Positions 23,750 to 31,815 of a DNA stretch of 36,771 nucleotides are shown here, in pieces. Within the stretch, counting starts at the first letter, position 1, and each line of letters starts with the position of its first letter. Location: positions 1-36,771 of the forward strand of contig CAMBPS010000034.1 of NCBI GenBank assembly GCA_945869675.1, read 5' to 3'. The position numbers were made by a program, and so were the translations under genes. The stretch comes from Prosthecobacter debontii (lineage in GTDB: Bacteria > Verrucomicrobiota > Verrucomicrobiia > Verrucomicrobiales > Verrucomicrobiaceae). A model generated the notes under the pieces. That model saw only the letters and a program-made list of their open reading frames with translations. It did not search any database and had not been told where the DNA came from.

Positions 23750-26071
23750 ATTATCGGCCAACGAGTCCTTCTCGGAGGTTTGCTTTTTTCCTGCAAAAGT
23801 CAGCGCGACGATACTCAATGTCGCTACTGAACTCAGTGGCATGAGTATGGCTGCAACGAGCGGGCTGAGAAGCCCCATAAGACCAGCTACAATCGTGACG
23901 ACATTATACGTCACAGAAAAAACAAAGACACGACGTGTCGCGCTGCGATGCAGTCGAGCGACATCCATCAGGCCGCTGACAAAACGCAGGCTGTGACCGA
24001 GAAAAAAGAAGTCTGCCTTCTGCTCTAGAAAGCTGCGCCCGGTGACTGGACTGCCCGCGCAGAGGGCGACATCAAAAGCAAGGCTGTCATTGGCTCCATC
24101 ACCGATGTAGAGAGTGTTATTGTCATTTTGTTCCGTCACCCACGCTGCTTTTTGCTCAGGGGTTAGGCCTGCCTGCCAGTCTTTGTTTTTCAAACCAAGC
24201 TGGGCGGCGATATGCGCGACTTTGGCCTCACGATCACCACTGAGGATATGCACCGAAATGCCACGCTGCCGCAGCGTTCGGACTTCATTCAAAGACTCTG
24301 GACGCAGCTCGTCGCGGAAGCAGAAACCTGCCATTACCATGCCATCAAGGGTGAGCACCACATCTGCACCAGAAAAACGACAAAGGGTCCATTCTTGCTC
24401 CGACTCGTCTGTGAAGAATAATCCTTGGCCGATGACTTCATGGACCTCATTTACACTCTGCACGCCAGGGCCGACAGCATCAAACAAGCTTCGACTTACT
24501 GGATGCAGGTTTCCTGTGACTAAAGTGCGCAGTGCGCGGCGAGTTTGGTCATCCAGTTGGTTAAGTGCCTCCCTATTCTCCAAGACTGGGTTTTCCAAAG
24601 TCAGCGTTCCTGTTTTATCAAAGACCGCCCGCTGCACACGCATTAGACGTTTCCAAAGACCAAGCGTCCGAACAAAGACACCGAGTTTTTCAGCACGAGC
24701 AGTGGCTAATTCTTCCGCCAGTGGCACTGCCACGCCAAGAGCACAGGGGCAGGAGACGACAAAGATCGAGATCATGACCTGAACAGACTGCGCCATGCCT
24801 GCCCCATGCCAAGCCCACCAAGCAGCCCCAGCAATACCGATAACGACTACGATACCAAGATACCAGCGCAAGAGACGCTCGAGTTTCAGATCACGAAATT
24901 CTCCAGACCGACGAGCCTCTAGAAGCCTCCGCAATGTGCTATCTTGCCAACCTTCCAGAGCCTCCGCCTTCAACCCGCGAGAACCAATATTCAAAGCCCC
25001 CGATGGCAACAACTGGCCCACCTCGCGCATTTGAGCTTCACTTTCACCATTGATCCACTCAAGACTGACCGCTGCCTGCGAGCTGAGCAATCGGCAGGCA
25101 ACTGGGATGGATTGACCAGGCTTGATGACAAAGCACACGCCAGGTTTCAAGGCGCTGAGTGGATGCGTTTTGTCGTCCTCCAACAGCGTCACAGCGTCGG
25201 GGATCGAAGTATCGCGCATAAGCTTGCGGCGATTCCTTTCCACGGCTGCCTGCTGCGCCCAGCGCCCAACGAGCATGAGAAATATAAAGATGGCCACAAA
25301 GTCGAAGAACTTCAACCCTGGCACTCCGGCAATCCACCCAGCGATAGAGCCAACGTAAGCCGCAATGATCCCCAGCGCGATAGGTGGTTCGATGTGCAAC
25401 GCTCCAGCCTGTAGGCTGCGCCAGGCTTTTTCAATGAAATAGGACCCACCGACCAGCATGGCTAAAGTGGCAGAGATCGCAGCGATCATATCGAACCAGG
25501 GCGCAAAGACAAAGTCCGCTGGCATGCCACAATAGGCTGGCAGACAGAAGGCCATAGCATTCATGGCGAAGGCACCACACACGCCCATGCGCCGCTCCAA
25601 GGCAGAGCTTTGTTTACGCTCTTCACCCTCACGCGGCGGTCCAACGAGATAGCCAAAAGCCTGCATGTCCTTGGCAAAGGCCACCACATCAAACACTGCC
25701 GGATCATAGTAAAAGGATAGATCACCGTGAACAACATCCACATTGACCCTCAACCCACCCGCATGACGAGCAAAGACTTTTTCGATCAGCCAGATACAAC
25801 CCACACAGGAGATACCCTGGAGCGCCAGACGAAGCTCGCCCTGCGGAACAACGGTGCGTCGAAGTTCCATCAGCCATTCATAATCACGCTCACGCAGACT
25901 CTGCGGGGAAACCGGAGCCAGAGATAGCCCCCCTTTTAAATCATAAAAATGATCCAGACCCTGCTGATGCAGCAAATCAAAGACATATGCACAACCCGAG
26001 CAGCAGAACACGTCATCACGGTTCGCTGGTATGGGAGATCCGCAGTGTTTGCAGGAGCTATGGGATGGCAT
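23705..26071 (-). CDS. ccoI: FixI/CcoI-type copper-exporting P1B ATPase
   Basis: A 788-residue heavy-metal P-type ATPase. The N-terminus has a cysteine-rich zinc-ribbon-like domain (Cys7, Cys10, Cys23, Cys24, Cys27) as in FixI/CcoI, then an HMA domain with Gly-Ile-Ser-Cys-Val-Gly-Cys (Cys89, Cys92) ahead of Trp-Leu-Ile-Glu. Membrane helices surround the Cys441-Pro-Cys443 site, and the phosphorylation motif is Asp485-Lys-Thr-Gly-Thr. The hinge is Gly-Asp-Gly-Ala-Asn-Asp. The actuator motif reads Asn-Gly-Glu-Ser rather than Thr-Gly-Glu-Ser. FixI/CcoI enzymes export copper for cbb3 oxidase assembly; no ccoNOP, ccoG or ccoS gene lies in the window, so the partner oxidase must be elsewhere. The stop overlaps the dehydrogenase gene. 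Confidence 0.9.
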   Translation of the reverse strand: MPSHSSCKHCGSPIPANRDDVFCCSGCAYVFDLLHQQGLDHFYDLKGGLSLAPVSPQSLRERDYEWLMELRRTVVPQGELRLALQGISCVGCIWLIEKVFARHAGGLRVNVDVVHGDLSFYYDPAVFDVVAFAKDMQAFGYLVGPPREGEERKQSSALERRMGVCGAFAMNAMAFCLPAYCGMPADFVFAPWFDMIAAISATLAMLVGGSYFIEKAWRSLQAGALHIEPPIALGIIAAYVGSIAGWIAGVPGLKFFDFVAIFIFLMLVGRWAQQAAVERNRRKLMRDTSIPDAVTLLEDDKTHPLSALKPGVCFVIKPGQSIPVACRLLSSQAAVSLEWINGESEAQMREVGQLLPSGALNIGSRGLKAEALEGWQDSTLRRLLEARRSGEFRDLKLERLLRWYLGIVVVIGIAGAAWWAWHGAGMAQSVQVMISIFVVSCPCALGVAVPLAEELATARAEKLGVFVRTLGLWKRLMRVQRAVFDKTGTLTLENPVLENREALNQLDDQTRRALRTLVTGNLHPVSRSLFDAVGPGVQSVNEVHEVIGQGLFFTDESEQEWTLCRFSGADVVLTLDGMVMAGFCFRDELRPESLNEVRTLRQRGISVHILSGDREAKVAHIAAQLGLKNKDWQAGLTPEQKAAWVTEQNDNNTLYIGDGANDSLAFDVALCAGSPVTGRSFLEQKADFFFLGHSLRFVSGLMDVARLHRSATRRVFVFSVTYNVVTIVAGLMGLLSPLVAAILMPLSSVATLSIVALTFAGKKQTSEKDSLADNLFPNNQTAGHLATL

Positions 26072-26138
26072 CGGCGCATTATCGCCAGCCCCACTTTACC
26101 GTCTCAGCCTTGCTTGTGTAAGTAGTATCAAAATTTGC

Positions 26139-26576
26139 CTATCTCACCCGCTGCATCTGAAAAGTGCCCTTATCCTTGGAGCACTCATAACAAGCATTAA
26201 AGGCATCTCCCTGGATCGTGCCTCCATAAACATAGCGCCCCCCGGCCCAGCGCGGCATCTGATGTTCACCGGTAAAAGTCGAAGCCCCCTTGGATACAAT
26301 CACGCGATGCGTGGCACGATAGGAACCTCCGACAAGGCCGGCCCAGGTAGCATGATAATGAAACTCACGGTCGCCTTGGTCATTCTTTTTGGGTCCCACG
26401 ATGCAGCGCAGATTCCCATGATGTCCATTGGCTGAACTCAACCAAGTCCCCTGCCAGGCGCCATCAATGCCTGACTGTAAGCCAAGAGCCGTCGCCGTTT
26501 TCCATTCACGTTTAAAAGTCGTGGAGCATGAAGAAAGCAGACAAGCGACCAGAAGTGTGAGCGAAAGACGAATCAT
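26139..26576 (-). CDS. small lipoprotein of unknown function
   Basis: A 145-residue lipoprotein. The ATG ending at 26576 gives a short signal with lipobox Leu-Ser-Ser-Cys (Cys at 17). The frame is open farther upstream to 26744, but that part crosses the tRNA gene and is not coding. The mature part is Gly/Trp-rich with a beta-strand pattern (Gly-Ala-Trp-Gln-Gly-Thr-Trp, Gly-Gly-Ser-Tyr-Arg-Ala-Thr-His). It has two cysteines close together near its end (Cys-Tyr-Glu-Cys), and resembles a small beta-barrel or lipocalin-like fold. No function is assigned. It lies 67 bp upstream of the copper ATPase gene on the same strand. Confidence 0.75.
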   Translation of the reverse strand: MIRLSLTLLVACLLSSCSTTFKREWKTATALGLQSGIDGAWQGTWLSSANGHHGNLRCIVGPKKNDQGDREFHYHATWAGLVGGSYRATHRVIVSKGASTFTGEHQMPRWAGGRYVYGGTIQGDAFNACYECSKDKGTFQMQRVR

Positions 26577-26683
26577 ACGAAGACTGTCATAACGAGTTTT
26601 GGGAACAGTTTCTTCCTCGTATTCTATTTGGATCGAATCATCTTCTGAAGCACTTGGACCTGTAAAACTGGCTTCGTTAAAGA

Positions 26684-26758
26684 TGGTGCGCGGTACAGGG
26701 TTCGAACCTGTGACCCCTACCATGTCAAGGTAATGCTCTACCACTGAGCTAACCGCGC
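26684..26758 (-). tRNA. tRNA-Val (GAC)
   Basis: A complete 75-nt cloverleaf with encoded CCA. The acceptor stem pairs GCGCGGT (5' end at 26758) with ACCGCGC, the D-arm is GCTC/GAGC, the anticodon stem TTACC/GGTAG holds a TTGACAT loop with anticodon GAC, and the T-arm is ACAGG/CCTGT with TTCGAAC. No intron or insertion. It is a candidate integration site but nothing beside it looks integrated. Confidence 0.95.
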
Positions 26759-26831
26759 GGGATCCAAAGGGCAGTTCTCATACCCTTCTCAGAGGCATTG
26801 AGCAACTGATTTTTGTGAGTATATCAAAGTC

Positions 26832-27761
26832 CTACTTTTTGGGTGCTGGCGGCGTCTGCTTTGGATACCCCTCCAAAAGGATGACCGATACCTTTTCAAC
26901 TGTCGGAAAATCAGCAGGTAAATCACCAGTGGCTTTGGTGTCACCTGTGGCTACCCACTCAGTGCCACGTTGGAAGGTTTCATAAAAACCACGATCCAGC
27001 ATGGAGTAATCCGCATGCCCCAGAGTGGTATGAAACACGCGTCCCTTGCCATAAGCAAGGACCATGAGATTGGGCTCATTTTCAGCTGTTAGATCCGATT
27101 TCGCTGTGGCCAGAATCTCAATATTCTCCGCAGGACCACGAAGCCGGCTGTAAAGTTCATCTTTGGCGTGTAGCCAGCGTGATGGCAGTCCGCGTGTAAT
27201 TGGGTGCTGCGAGTTTTGGATTTCCACGACAAACTCGTGCTGCTGGCCATGAGCACCACCGTTGCCTTTGCTGGTATCGCGGAAAAGTTTGCCATCTTTG
27301 ACATACAGCCATGGACCTGATTCCTCATTTCTTTTTCCCCAGCCACCGACACCGATCATCTGATTGTATTCTTTCCACTCAGGAAAGGAATTATCAGCGG
27401 CGTGAACGGAGACAAACCCTCCCCCATTCTTCATGTAAGCATCAAACGCCACACGCACAGTTTCAGGCCAAGGTTCACCGTTATAGTTACTAACAACTGC
27501 GGAATATTGGGTAAAGTCAGGATGCCAATCCCTCCAAGCTTCAGCAGGCGAGCCCTTGGCTGGCGTCGTGCTGACTTCCGTCGTGAAAGCACCGCTAGTA
27601 TCCAGTGCATTTTGAAGCACCGGTGTAGTAATGTCCCACTTGTGATTATTTTGACCATCAATAATGAGCACCTTCAGCCGATCCGCCGCAGTGGCGCTAA
27701 GAGCAATTAAGGTGAAGGCTGACAGAAAAAGTGATTTGAAACACATACTGACTTTTTTCAT
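26832..27761 (-). CDS. secreted ThuA-domain protein
   Basis: A 309-residue protein with a signal peptide (residues 1-25, ending Ala-Thr-Ala-Ala) and a ThuA-like class I glutamine-amidotransferase fold. It has Val-Leu-Ile-Ile-Asp-Gly-Gln-Asn-Asn-His near the start, Gly-Gly-Gly-Phe-Val-Ser-Val-His-Ala-Ala-Asp near 110-120, and Gly-Lys-Gly-Arg-Val-Phe-His-Thr-Thr-Leu-Gly-His near 240. ThuA was linked to trehalose use in rhizobia, but secreted ThuA proteins of planctomycetes and verrucomicrobia belong to sugar-derivative degradation systems and are usually near PVC dehydrogenases and Gfo/Idh proteins. Both types occur in this window, though not adjacent. Confidence 0.88.
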   Translation of the reverse strand: MKKVSMCFKSLFLSAFTLIALSATAADRLKVLIIDGQNNHKWDITTPVLQNALDTSGAFTTEVSTTPAKGSPAEAWRDWHPDFTQYSAVVSNYNGEPWPETVRVAFDAYMKNGGGFVSVHAADNSFPEWKEYNQMIGVGGWGKRNEESGPWLYVKDGKLFRDTSKGNGGAHGQQHEFVVEIQNSQHPITRGLPSRWLHAKDELYSRLRGPAENIEILATAKSDLTAENEPNLMVLAYGKGRVFHTTLGHADYSMLDRGFYETFQRGTEWVATGDTKATGDLPADFPTVEKVSVILLEGYPKQTPPAPKK

Positions 27762-27797
27762 TTGGACAAACTAGAGCAGCCTTAGAACTGCGATTCA

Positions 27798-28319
27798 TCA
27801 CTGATAGGGAACGCGGAAGATTTCGCCAGTCTCTGGGTCCTTGGCCTTAGAACCAGGGCGAAGACCATCGACACTGATGATTTTTTTTGGATCTTTCGGA
27901 CTGTAAACGTAACCTGGCTTGCCTATCACAGAACGTGCAAAAGGAACATCAGAAGCCGCTGGTGTCGGGGGCGGCGCTGTTACCGTTGGAGCTGTCGGAA
28001 CACCAGGTGGTGCTGCCACTGGGGCAGTAGGAGCGACGGGACCACTGGGTGTTGGTGTCAGACTCAGACCTTGATCGACTCCTGGGGCACCAGGAATCGT
28101 GCTAGCCCCAGGTTCTCCAGGAACAGGAGGCGCAATCGCAGTGGGATCCATCGGCGCCCCCGGCGCGATCGGCTCCATATAACGATTGCCATCTCCGTAG
28201 CGTGGCGGGCTATCCAGCGACTGACCACCGCGTCCAGCAAAGGGCCGAGGCTGCAAATAGGGCTGACACGCGGAGAGTCCGCAGGCAACCAAGGCGAGGA
28301 TAAGGTGGGAACGGACCAT
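27798..28319 (-). CDS. proline/alanine-rich lipoprotein
   Basis: A 173-residue lipoprotein with signal and lipobox Leu-Ser-Ala-Cys (Cys18). A long Pro/Ala/Thr/Gly-rich spacer covers about residues 45-125. A short C-terminal block (126-173) looks conserved: Val-Ile-Gly-Lys-Pro-Gly-Tyr-Val-Tyr-Ser-Pro, then Ile-Ile-Ser-Val-Asp-Gly and Ala-Lys-Asp-Pro-x-Thr-Gly-Glu-Ile-Phe. The architecture is a membrane anchor, a flexible spacer through the periplasm and a small binding module. It lies 32 bp after dnaN on the same strand. Function unknown. Confidence 0.75.
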   Translation of the reverse strand: MVRSHLILALVACGLSACQPYLQPRPFAGRGGQSLDSPPRYGDGNRYMEPIAPGAPMDPTAIAPPVPGEPGASTIPGAPGVDQGLSLTPTPSGPVAPTAPVAAPPGVPTAPTVTAPPPTPAASDVPFARSVIGKPGYVYSPKDPKKIISVDGLRPGSKAKDPETGEIFRVPYQ

Positions 28320-28351
28320 CGGAGGAGGGTGGTTTAAGAGTGAACCTGAAG

Positions 28352-29449
28352 TTAGTTATTCACGCGCATTGGCATGAGCACATAGAGAAAATTGGTGCCT
28401 GTGCGGAGAACTCCAGGGCTGATATCATCAATGAGGTGCAAGTGAACTTCATCGGCGCTAAGATTACGCAGAGGAGCCATGGTAAATTCTGGATTGAAGG
28501 CGATGGTGATCGTTGCTCCTTTGTAGTTGATCGCGATAGTTTCGCGGGCCTCACCAATGTCTGGGCTGCTGGCAATGATCTCGACCTGTCCAGGCGTGAA
28601 CTGAAACTTCACAGAATTCGATTTTTCAGTAGCAAGCAGTGAAACACGACTGATGGCCTTGAGGAAAACCTCACGATCCAAGGCAATACGCTCTTTGGCC
28701 TCACCAGGGATGACTTGGCGATAGTTCGGATAGTTACCGTCGATCTGCTTGCTGATGAGCAGACTGTCGCCAAGATCAAAGCCGACCTGACTGCCTGTCA
28801 CGCGGATGATCACATCTCCCGTATCACCAAGAAGTCGGGCAAGCTCATTCACAGCCTTCGTCGGCACGATGATGTCGATCTCCTGACTCTGCGGGAACTC
28901 TAGCTCCTGCTCGACCATGGCAAGGCGGCGACCGTCAGTAGCGACCATGGTTAAGGCATTGTTTTTGAAGGAGAAAAGGATGCCATTAAGGACATAACGA
29001 GTTTCATCTGTCGAGATGGCATAAGATGTCTTTTTGAGGCAGTCACGCAGTGCAGACTGCTCGATCTTAAACTCACGGGCATCGTCAAAGCGTGGCAGCG
29101 CTGGGAATTCCTCGCTTGTTAAACCCAGGACTTTAAAAAAGGAAGGGCCGCTGCGTATCGAAGCAGTATTTTTTTCATCAACCGTGATTTCGATATCCTC
29201 CGCAGGCAACTCGCGCACGATCGTGGCCAAACGGCGGGCGGGCAGCGTGGTGGCGCCTTCTTCATGCACTTCAGCAGGCACCACACAAGTGACGCCAACG
29301 TCGAGATCCGTGGTTGTAAGCTCCAGAACGCCATCTTTGGCGCGGAGCAGGACATTGGAGAGAATGGCCAGCGTCGTGCGCGTACTGACGACGTGCTGTA
29401 CCTGTTGAATAGCCTGTTGGAATGACTCCTTACTGATCGTGAACTTCAT
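28352..29449 (-). CDS. dnaN: DNA polymerase III subunit beta (sliding clamp)
   Basis: A 365-residue beta clamp (366 in E. coli) that encircles DNA and holds the replicase. It begins Met-Lys-Phe-Thr-Ile-Ser-Lys and includes Thr-Thr-Thr-Asp-Leu-Asp-Val in the first domain. Later family patterns are Ala-Thr-Asp-Gly-Arg-Arg-Leu-Ala, Ile-Asp-Gly-Asn-Tyr-Pro-Asn-Tyr and the C-terminal Tyr-Val-Leu-Met-Pro-Met-Arg-Val. Complete and intact. Unlike many bacteria, dnaA is not adjacent: the 1.3 kb upstream is nearly gene-free. Confidence 0.97.
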   Translation of the reverse strand: MKFTISKESFQQAIQQVQHVVSTRTTLAILSNVLLRAKDGVLELTTTDLDVGVTCVVPAEVHEEGATTLPARRLATIVRELPAEDIEITVDEKNTASIRSGPSFFKVLGLTSEEFPALPRFDDAREFKIEQSALRDCLKKTSYAISTDETRYVLNGILFSFKNNALTMVATDGRRLAMVEQELEFPQSQEIDIIVPTKAVNELARLLGDTGDVIIRVTGSQVGFDLGDSLLISKQIDGNYPNYRQVIPGEAKERIALDREVFLKAISRVSLLATEKSNSVKFQFTPGQVEIIASSPDIGEARETIAINYKGATITIAFNPEFTMAPLRNLSADEVHLHLIDDISPGVLRTGTNFLYVLMPMRVNN

Positions 29450-29924
29450 ATGTGGCGTGCCTAAGTACTTAATGTGTGCATCTGCTTTTTAACCAGCGAC
29501 TCAGTCTGTGGCAAGGAGTTTGGCTGGGAAAAGTCACAGAAGTGAACCTTTTTTCACCCATCTACGGTGAATATGGACCTATTATACAGCGATAATAGCC
29601 TAATTCCATCCCTGAATTCATGGTTTAGCGGAGTGGTGCGGCCCAACCGAAAATCTTATCACCAAGGAACAGAGGATGGTGGTTTGGAGTATGCCCCATA
29701 TCGGCAACGGCTCCGCCACGCTCCACCGCGCAAACTCGCGAAGCAGCATAGGCATCTCCTTTATCCCAAAGACTGTGTAGGTTGTCGTTCTCGCTCAGGG
29801 TGGTGCCTTTCGTTGGGCAAATGATGCAAAATTTCCACGAGTTATTGATGTAATTCACCGTGCCCAATTGGCTTTATACCAGCCCCTTACGCGCAGTGCT
29901 GTGATCATAGGCCAGTGGCACATT
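29450..29924. other. gene-free stretch upstream of dnaN
   Basis: About 475 bp with no recognisable gene. Two overlapping short frames (29567-29824 forward, 29625-29867 reverse from a TTG) code for Cys/His/Arg- or Trp-rich strings with no visible domain. It must contain the dnaN promoter near 29460-29520. I searched for DnaA boxes and saw only two-mismatch sequences. Confidence 0.4.
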
Positions 29925-30071
29925 CTATTTCCAAGGATTATAGGCGGGAATTTCTGGATTGATCACGACAGGAACTTGGGGTGACGCGGCGGGCACGCGC
30001 AGTCGATGAGGCCAGACTAGCAAGCATCCCAGTTGCATCCCGACCAGCGGCACTGTCCAGACTAAAGACAC
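29925..30071 (-). CDS. candidate 48-residue hydrophobic/proline-rich protein
   Basis: A GTG-started frame of 48 codons. The first 20 residues are hydrophobic (Leu-Val-Trp-Thr-Val-Pro-Leu-Val-Gly, then Leu-Gly-Cys-Leu-Leu-Val-Trp), like a signal or membrane helix, followed by a Pro/Val-rich segment ending Ala-Tyr-Asn-Pro-Trp-Lys. A GGGAGG lies about 19 nt upstream of the GTG, too far to be convincing. The amino-acid pattern looks more protein-like than the surrounding frames. No family recognised. Confidence 0.35.
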   Translation of the reverse strand: MSLVWTVPLVGMQLGCLLVWPHRLRVPAASPQVPVVINPEIPAYNPWK

Positions 30072-30473
30072 GAACTTGACCTCGCTTAAACCTCCCGACT
30101 AACTTGCCCTAGAGTTACGCGATGTTTCGCCCGCCATGGATAATATGAGACTGTTCGTGATTCGAGTTTCTAATCACAGGATTAACTGGAAAACAGGATT
30201 CACAGGAATGGGTTCTGACCTGTAAATCATGTCTTTCTGTTTTCCTGTAAAACTGGGTCTCCAGTTGCTTTGTTGTCTCCGACTCATACGGCCAAAGTTA
30301 CTCTTCGTTCCACATCCCACGCCCCGTGGATTGTCTGCTAGATTCAGGAATAGCTGACTGCCGATTTGCATCCGTCATTGATTCCACAATGCTTTTCGCC
30401 TCTCGGGCAGTGTCACCCAAGACACAGCCGCTTCGAGTCGAAGAATCCTTGTGAAACCAAGCCCTGGCGCAAC
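30072..30473. other. repeat-bearing intergenic stretch
   Basis: About 400 bp holding the palindromic element at 30174-30266 (listed separately). A frame at 30298-30513 on the minus strand is Ser/Arg-rich and could be a shadow or the out-of-frame tail of the small gene at 30474-30731. Confidence 0.4.
30174..30266. repeat. palindromic dispersed-type intergenic repeat
   Basis: An interrupted palindrome: GGAAAACAG (30188-30196) pairs with CTGTTTTCC (30237-30245), and GATTCACAGG pairs with CCTGTAAATC with one mismatch. The repeated unit ACAGGATT also appears just upstream. A second hairpin follows (AACTGG 30251-30256 with CCAGTT 30261-30266). This type of AGGATTAAC/ACAGGATT sequence is, to my knowledge, dispersed between genes in Verrucomicrobiota and some other phyla. 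Confidence 0.55.
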
Positions 30474-30731
30474 TCAACGATCTTCCATTCCCGGATCTAG
30501 GTTTAAGAAACAAGCACTCAAGCTATCAATCCGTGCACGAGCTAAATCAGAACGCGGGAGTCCATCAATGGCGACCCCTTCAGCATACAAAACTAACCTT
30601 TGGCGCTCAGTCAAAATCAGTGTTTCAGATGGGTCTGCATAAACAACGGAGATACCGGTTATAAAACAACAAGCCCATGTGGCAAAAAGATGATATCGTC
30701 TTATAGCGTTGGTGGTCAATAGACAGTGCAT
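30474..30731 (-). CDS. candidate 85-residue secreted protein
   Basis: An ATG-started frame whose N-terminus looks like a signal peptide: Arg-Arg, then a hydrophobic run (Leu-Phe-Ala-Thr-Trp-Ala-Cys-Cys-Phe-Ile), and a possible cleavage after Val-Tyr-Ala before Asp. The mature part, about 53 residues, is charged and helix-like (Thr-Glu-Arg-Gln-Arg-Leu-Val-Leu-Tyr-Ala-Glu-Gly; Ser-Asp-Leu-Ala-Arg-Ala-Arg). The frame stops where a different frame on the same strand stays open (30298-30513), so a frameshifted longer gene is also possible. No family recognised; codon usage is acceptable. Confidence 0.4.
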   Translation of the reverse strand: MHCLLTTNAIRRYHLFATWACCFITGISVVYADPSETLILTERQRLVLYAEGVAIDGLPRSDLARARIDSLSACFLNLDPGMEDR

Positions 30732-30815
30732 GCCTAAAGACCAAGCAGTCCAAAGAAAAGCAAAAGTTGTGAAGATTTATGAGCATGACTATCCAGAGCC
30801 GCGTAGCATAGACTC

Positions 30816-31349
30816 ATGTCCATCGCCACTCGACGCGGGGACGAAGGGGAAACTGATCTCCTCTTCGGCTGCCGTTTATCAAAATCCCATCCTCGTGTCC
30901 ATGCCCTCGGCGCAGTGGATGAACTCAACGCAGCCCTCGGCCCCATCCGCGTCGCGGCGCTAAAACCGGAAACGCGTGAAATCATTTCCACCGTGCAGCC
31001 TTGGCTTATTGATCTCATGGGCGAAGTCGCCACGCCACCAGGGTTGGAAGAAAAATATGCCTCCACCCACAAGCCATTCGATTCCAAAAAACTGACCTAT
31101 CTGGATGAATGGGTCGCTAAGTTAGAAGCTGGCGGTGCCTTAGAATTCAAAGGTTGGGCGCTACCGGGTGAAGCCGGTGTCATGACCGGAGCCTACGCCG
31201 ATCTCGCACGCGTTGCCTGCCGCCGCGCGGAACGACACGTTGTGGACCTCGTCGGTAGCGACCAGGAAGTGCCAAACAAAGACGTCGGGCGATTCCTCAA
31301 TCGCCTTTCCGACGTCCTCTGGCTCCTCGCACGCTGGGAGGAACGGTAA
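30816..31349 (+). CDS. cob(I)alamin adenosyltransferase, PduO type
   Basis: A 177-residue enzyme that transfers the adenosyl group of ATP to cob(I)alamin to form adenosylcobalamin. Family motifs are seen in order: Thr-Arg-Arg-Gly-Asp-Glu-Gly-Glu-Thr near the N-terminus (ATP binding), Gly-Ala-Val-Asp-Glu-Leu-Asn-Ala-Ala-Leu-Gly, Arg-Arg-Ala-Glu-Arg, and Phe-Leu-Asn-Arg-Leu-Ser-Asp-Val-Leu-Trp. Length is normal for the trimeric PduO/MMAB type. No other cobalamin gene is in the window; its product would serve B12-dependent enzymes elsewhere. It ends 2 bp from the convergent YhcH gene. Confidence 0.92.
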   Translation: MSIATRRGDEGETDLLFGCRLSKSHPRVHALGAVDELNAALGPIRVAALKPETREIISTVQPWLIDLMGEVATPPGLEEKYASTHKPFDSKKLTYLDEWVAKLEAGGALEFKGWALPGEAGVMTGAYADLARVACRRAERHVVDLVGSDQEVPNKDVGRFLNRLSDVLWLLARWEER

Positions 31350-31351
31350 GC

Positions 31352-31810
31352 CTACTCCACCGCCACCTTCATCACGACCTTATACACTTGCTCAGGCTGA
31401 TCCCACTGCACACAGGGTGCGTGGGCATCCTGGGGAAAGAGGATCGCAAAATGGCCTGCGCTGAGATGAAGCGCAGTCGAATCTGCTACAAGCTTCCATT
31501 TACCAATGTCTTTTTCTTCCTCATAAGGCCTTGTCACTTCCTGCATCAGTGGCAGTGGTGCCCATAGGATGGTCTCGCGCCCACGGAAGAGAAACTGGAT
31601 ATCGATAAACTTTCGATGGGCTTCAAACAGCGCATTTTCCTGCGGCTTGGTCGTGTATCTCTCCACAATGGCGACCAGTTTATCCTCTTCGATCACGTGG
31701 CGTCCCAAAGCCTGCGTGCCATCGACGCTACGCAGAAATTCAAAGGCTTTGGCAAAGCGCGGATTGAGCCCTTCATAACGGGCAGAGTTTTCCAGTGTGT
31801 CCTGAATCAT
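31352..31810 (-). CDS. YhcH/YjgK/YiaL family (DUF386) cupin-like protein
   Basis: A 152-residue protein of the YhcH/YjgK/YiaL family, also called beta-galactosidase subunit beta. Typical segments are Glu-Ala-His-Arg-Lys-Phe-Ile-Asp-Ile-Gln, where His and acidic residues bind a metal, and Phe-Pro-x-Asp-Ala-His-Ala-Pro near the C-terminus. Members act in sialic acid or uncommon sugar catabolism, perhaps as anomerases. The nitroreductase gene ends its coding 5 bp upstream on the same strand, so the two may be cotranscribed. Confidence 0.88.
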   Translation of the reverse strand: MIQDTLENSARYEGLNPRFAKAFEFLRSVDGTQALGRHVIEEDKLVAIVERYTTKPQENALFEAHRKFIDIQFLFRGRETILWAPLPLMQEVTRPYEEEKDIGKWKLVADSTALHLSAGHFAILFPQDAHAPCVQWDQPEQVYKVVMKVAVE

Positions 31811-31815
31811 ACGGA

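Noticed and set aside
24114..24782. 222-residue forward frame opposite the copper ATPase
   Set aside because: Ser/Arg/Cys-rich shadow of the ATPase core.
26577..26744. Upstream extension of the lipoprotein frame
   Set aside because: It is translated through the tRNA-Val gene and its flank; the lipobox start at 26576 is clearly better.
29625..29867. 80-residue reverse frame
   Set aside because: TTG start, no ribosome site and no recognisable domain; overlaps an equally poor forward frame.
29450..30815. Replication origin next to dnaN
   Set aside because: No dnaA gene and no cluster of DnaA boxes; only isolated two-mismatch matches were found.
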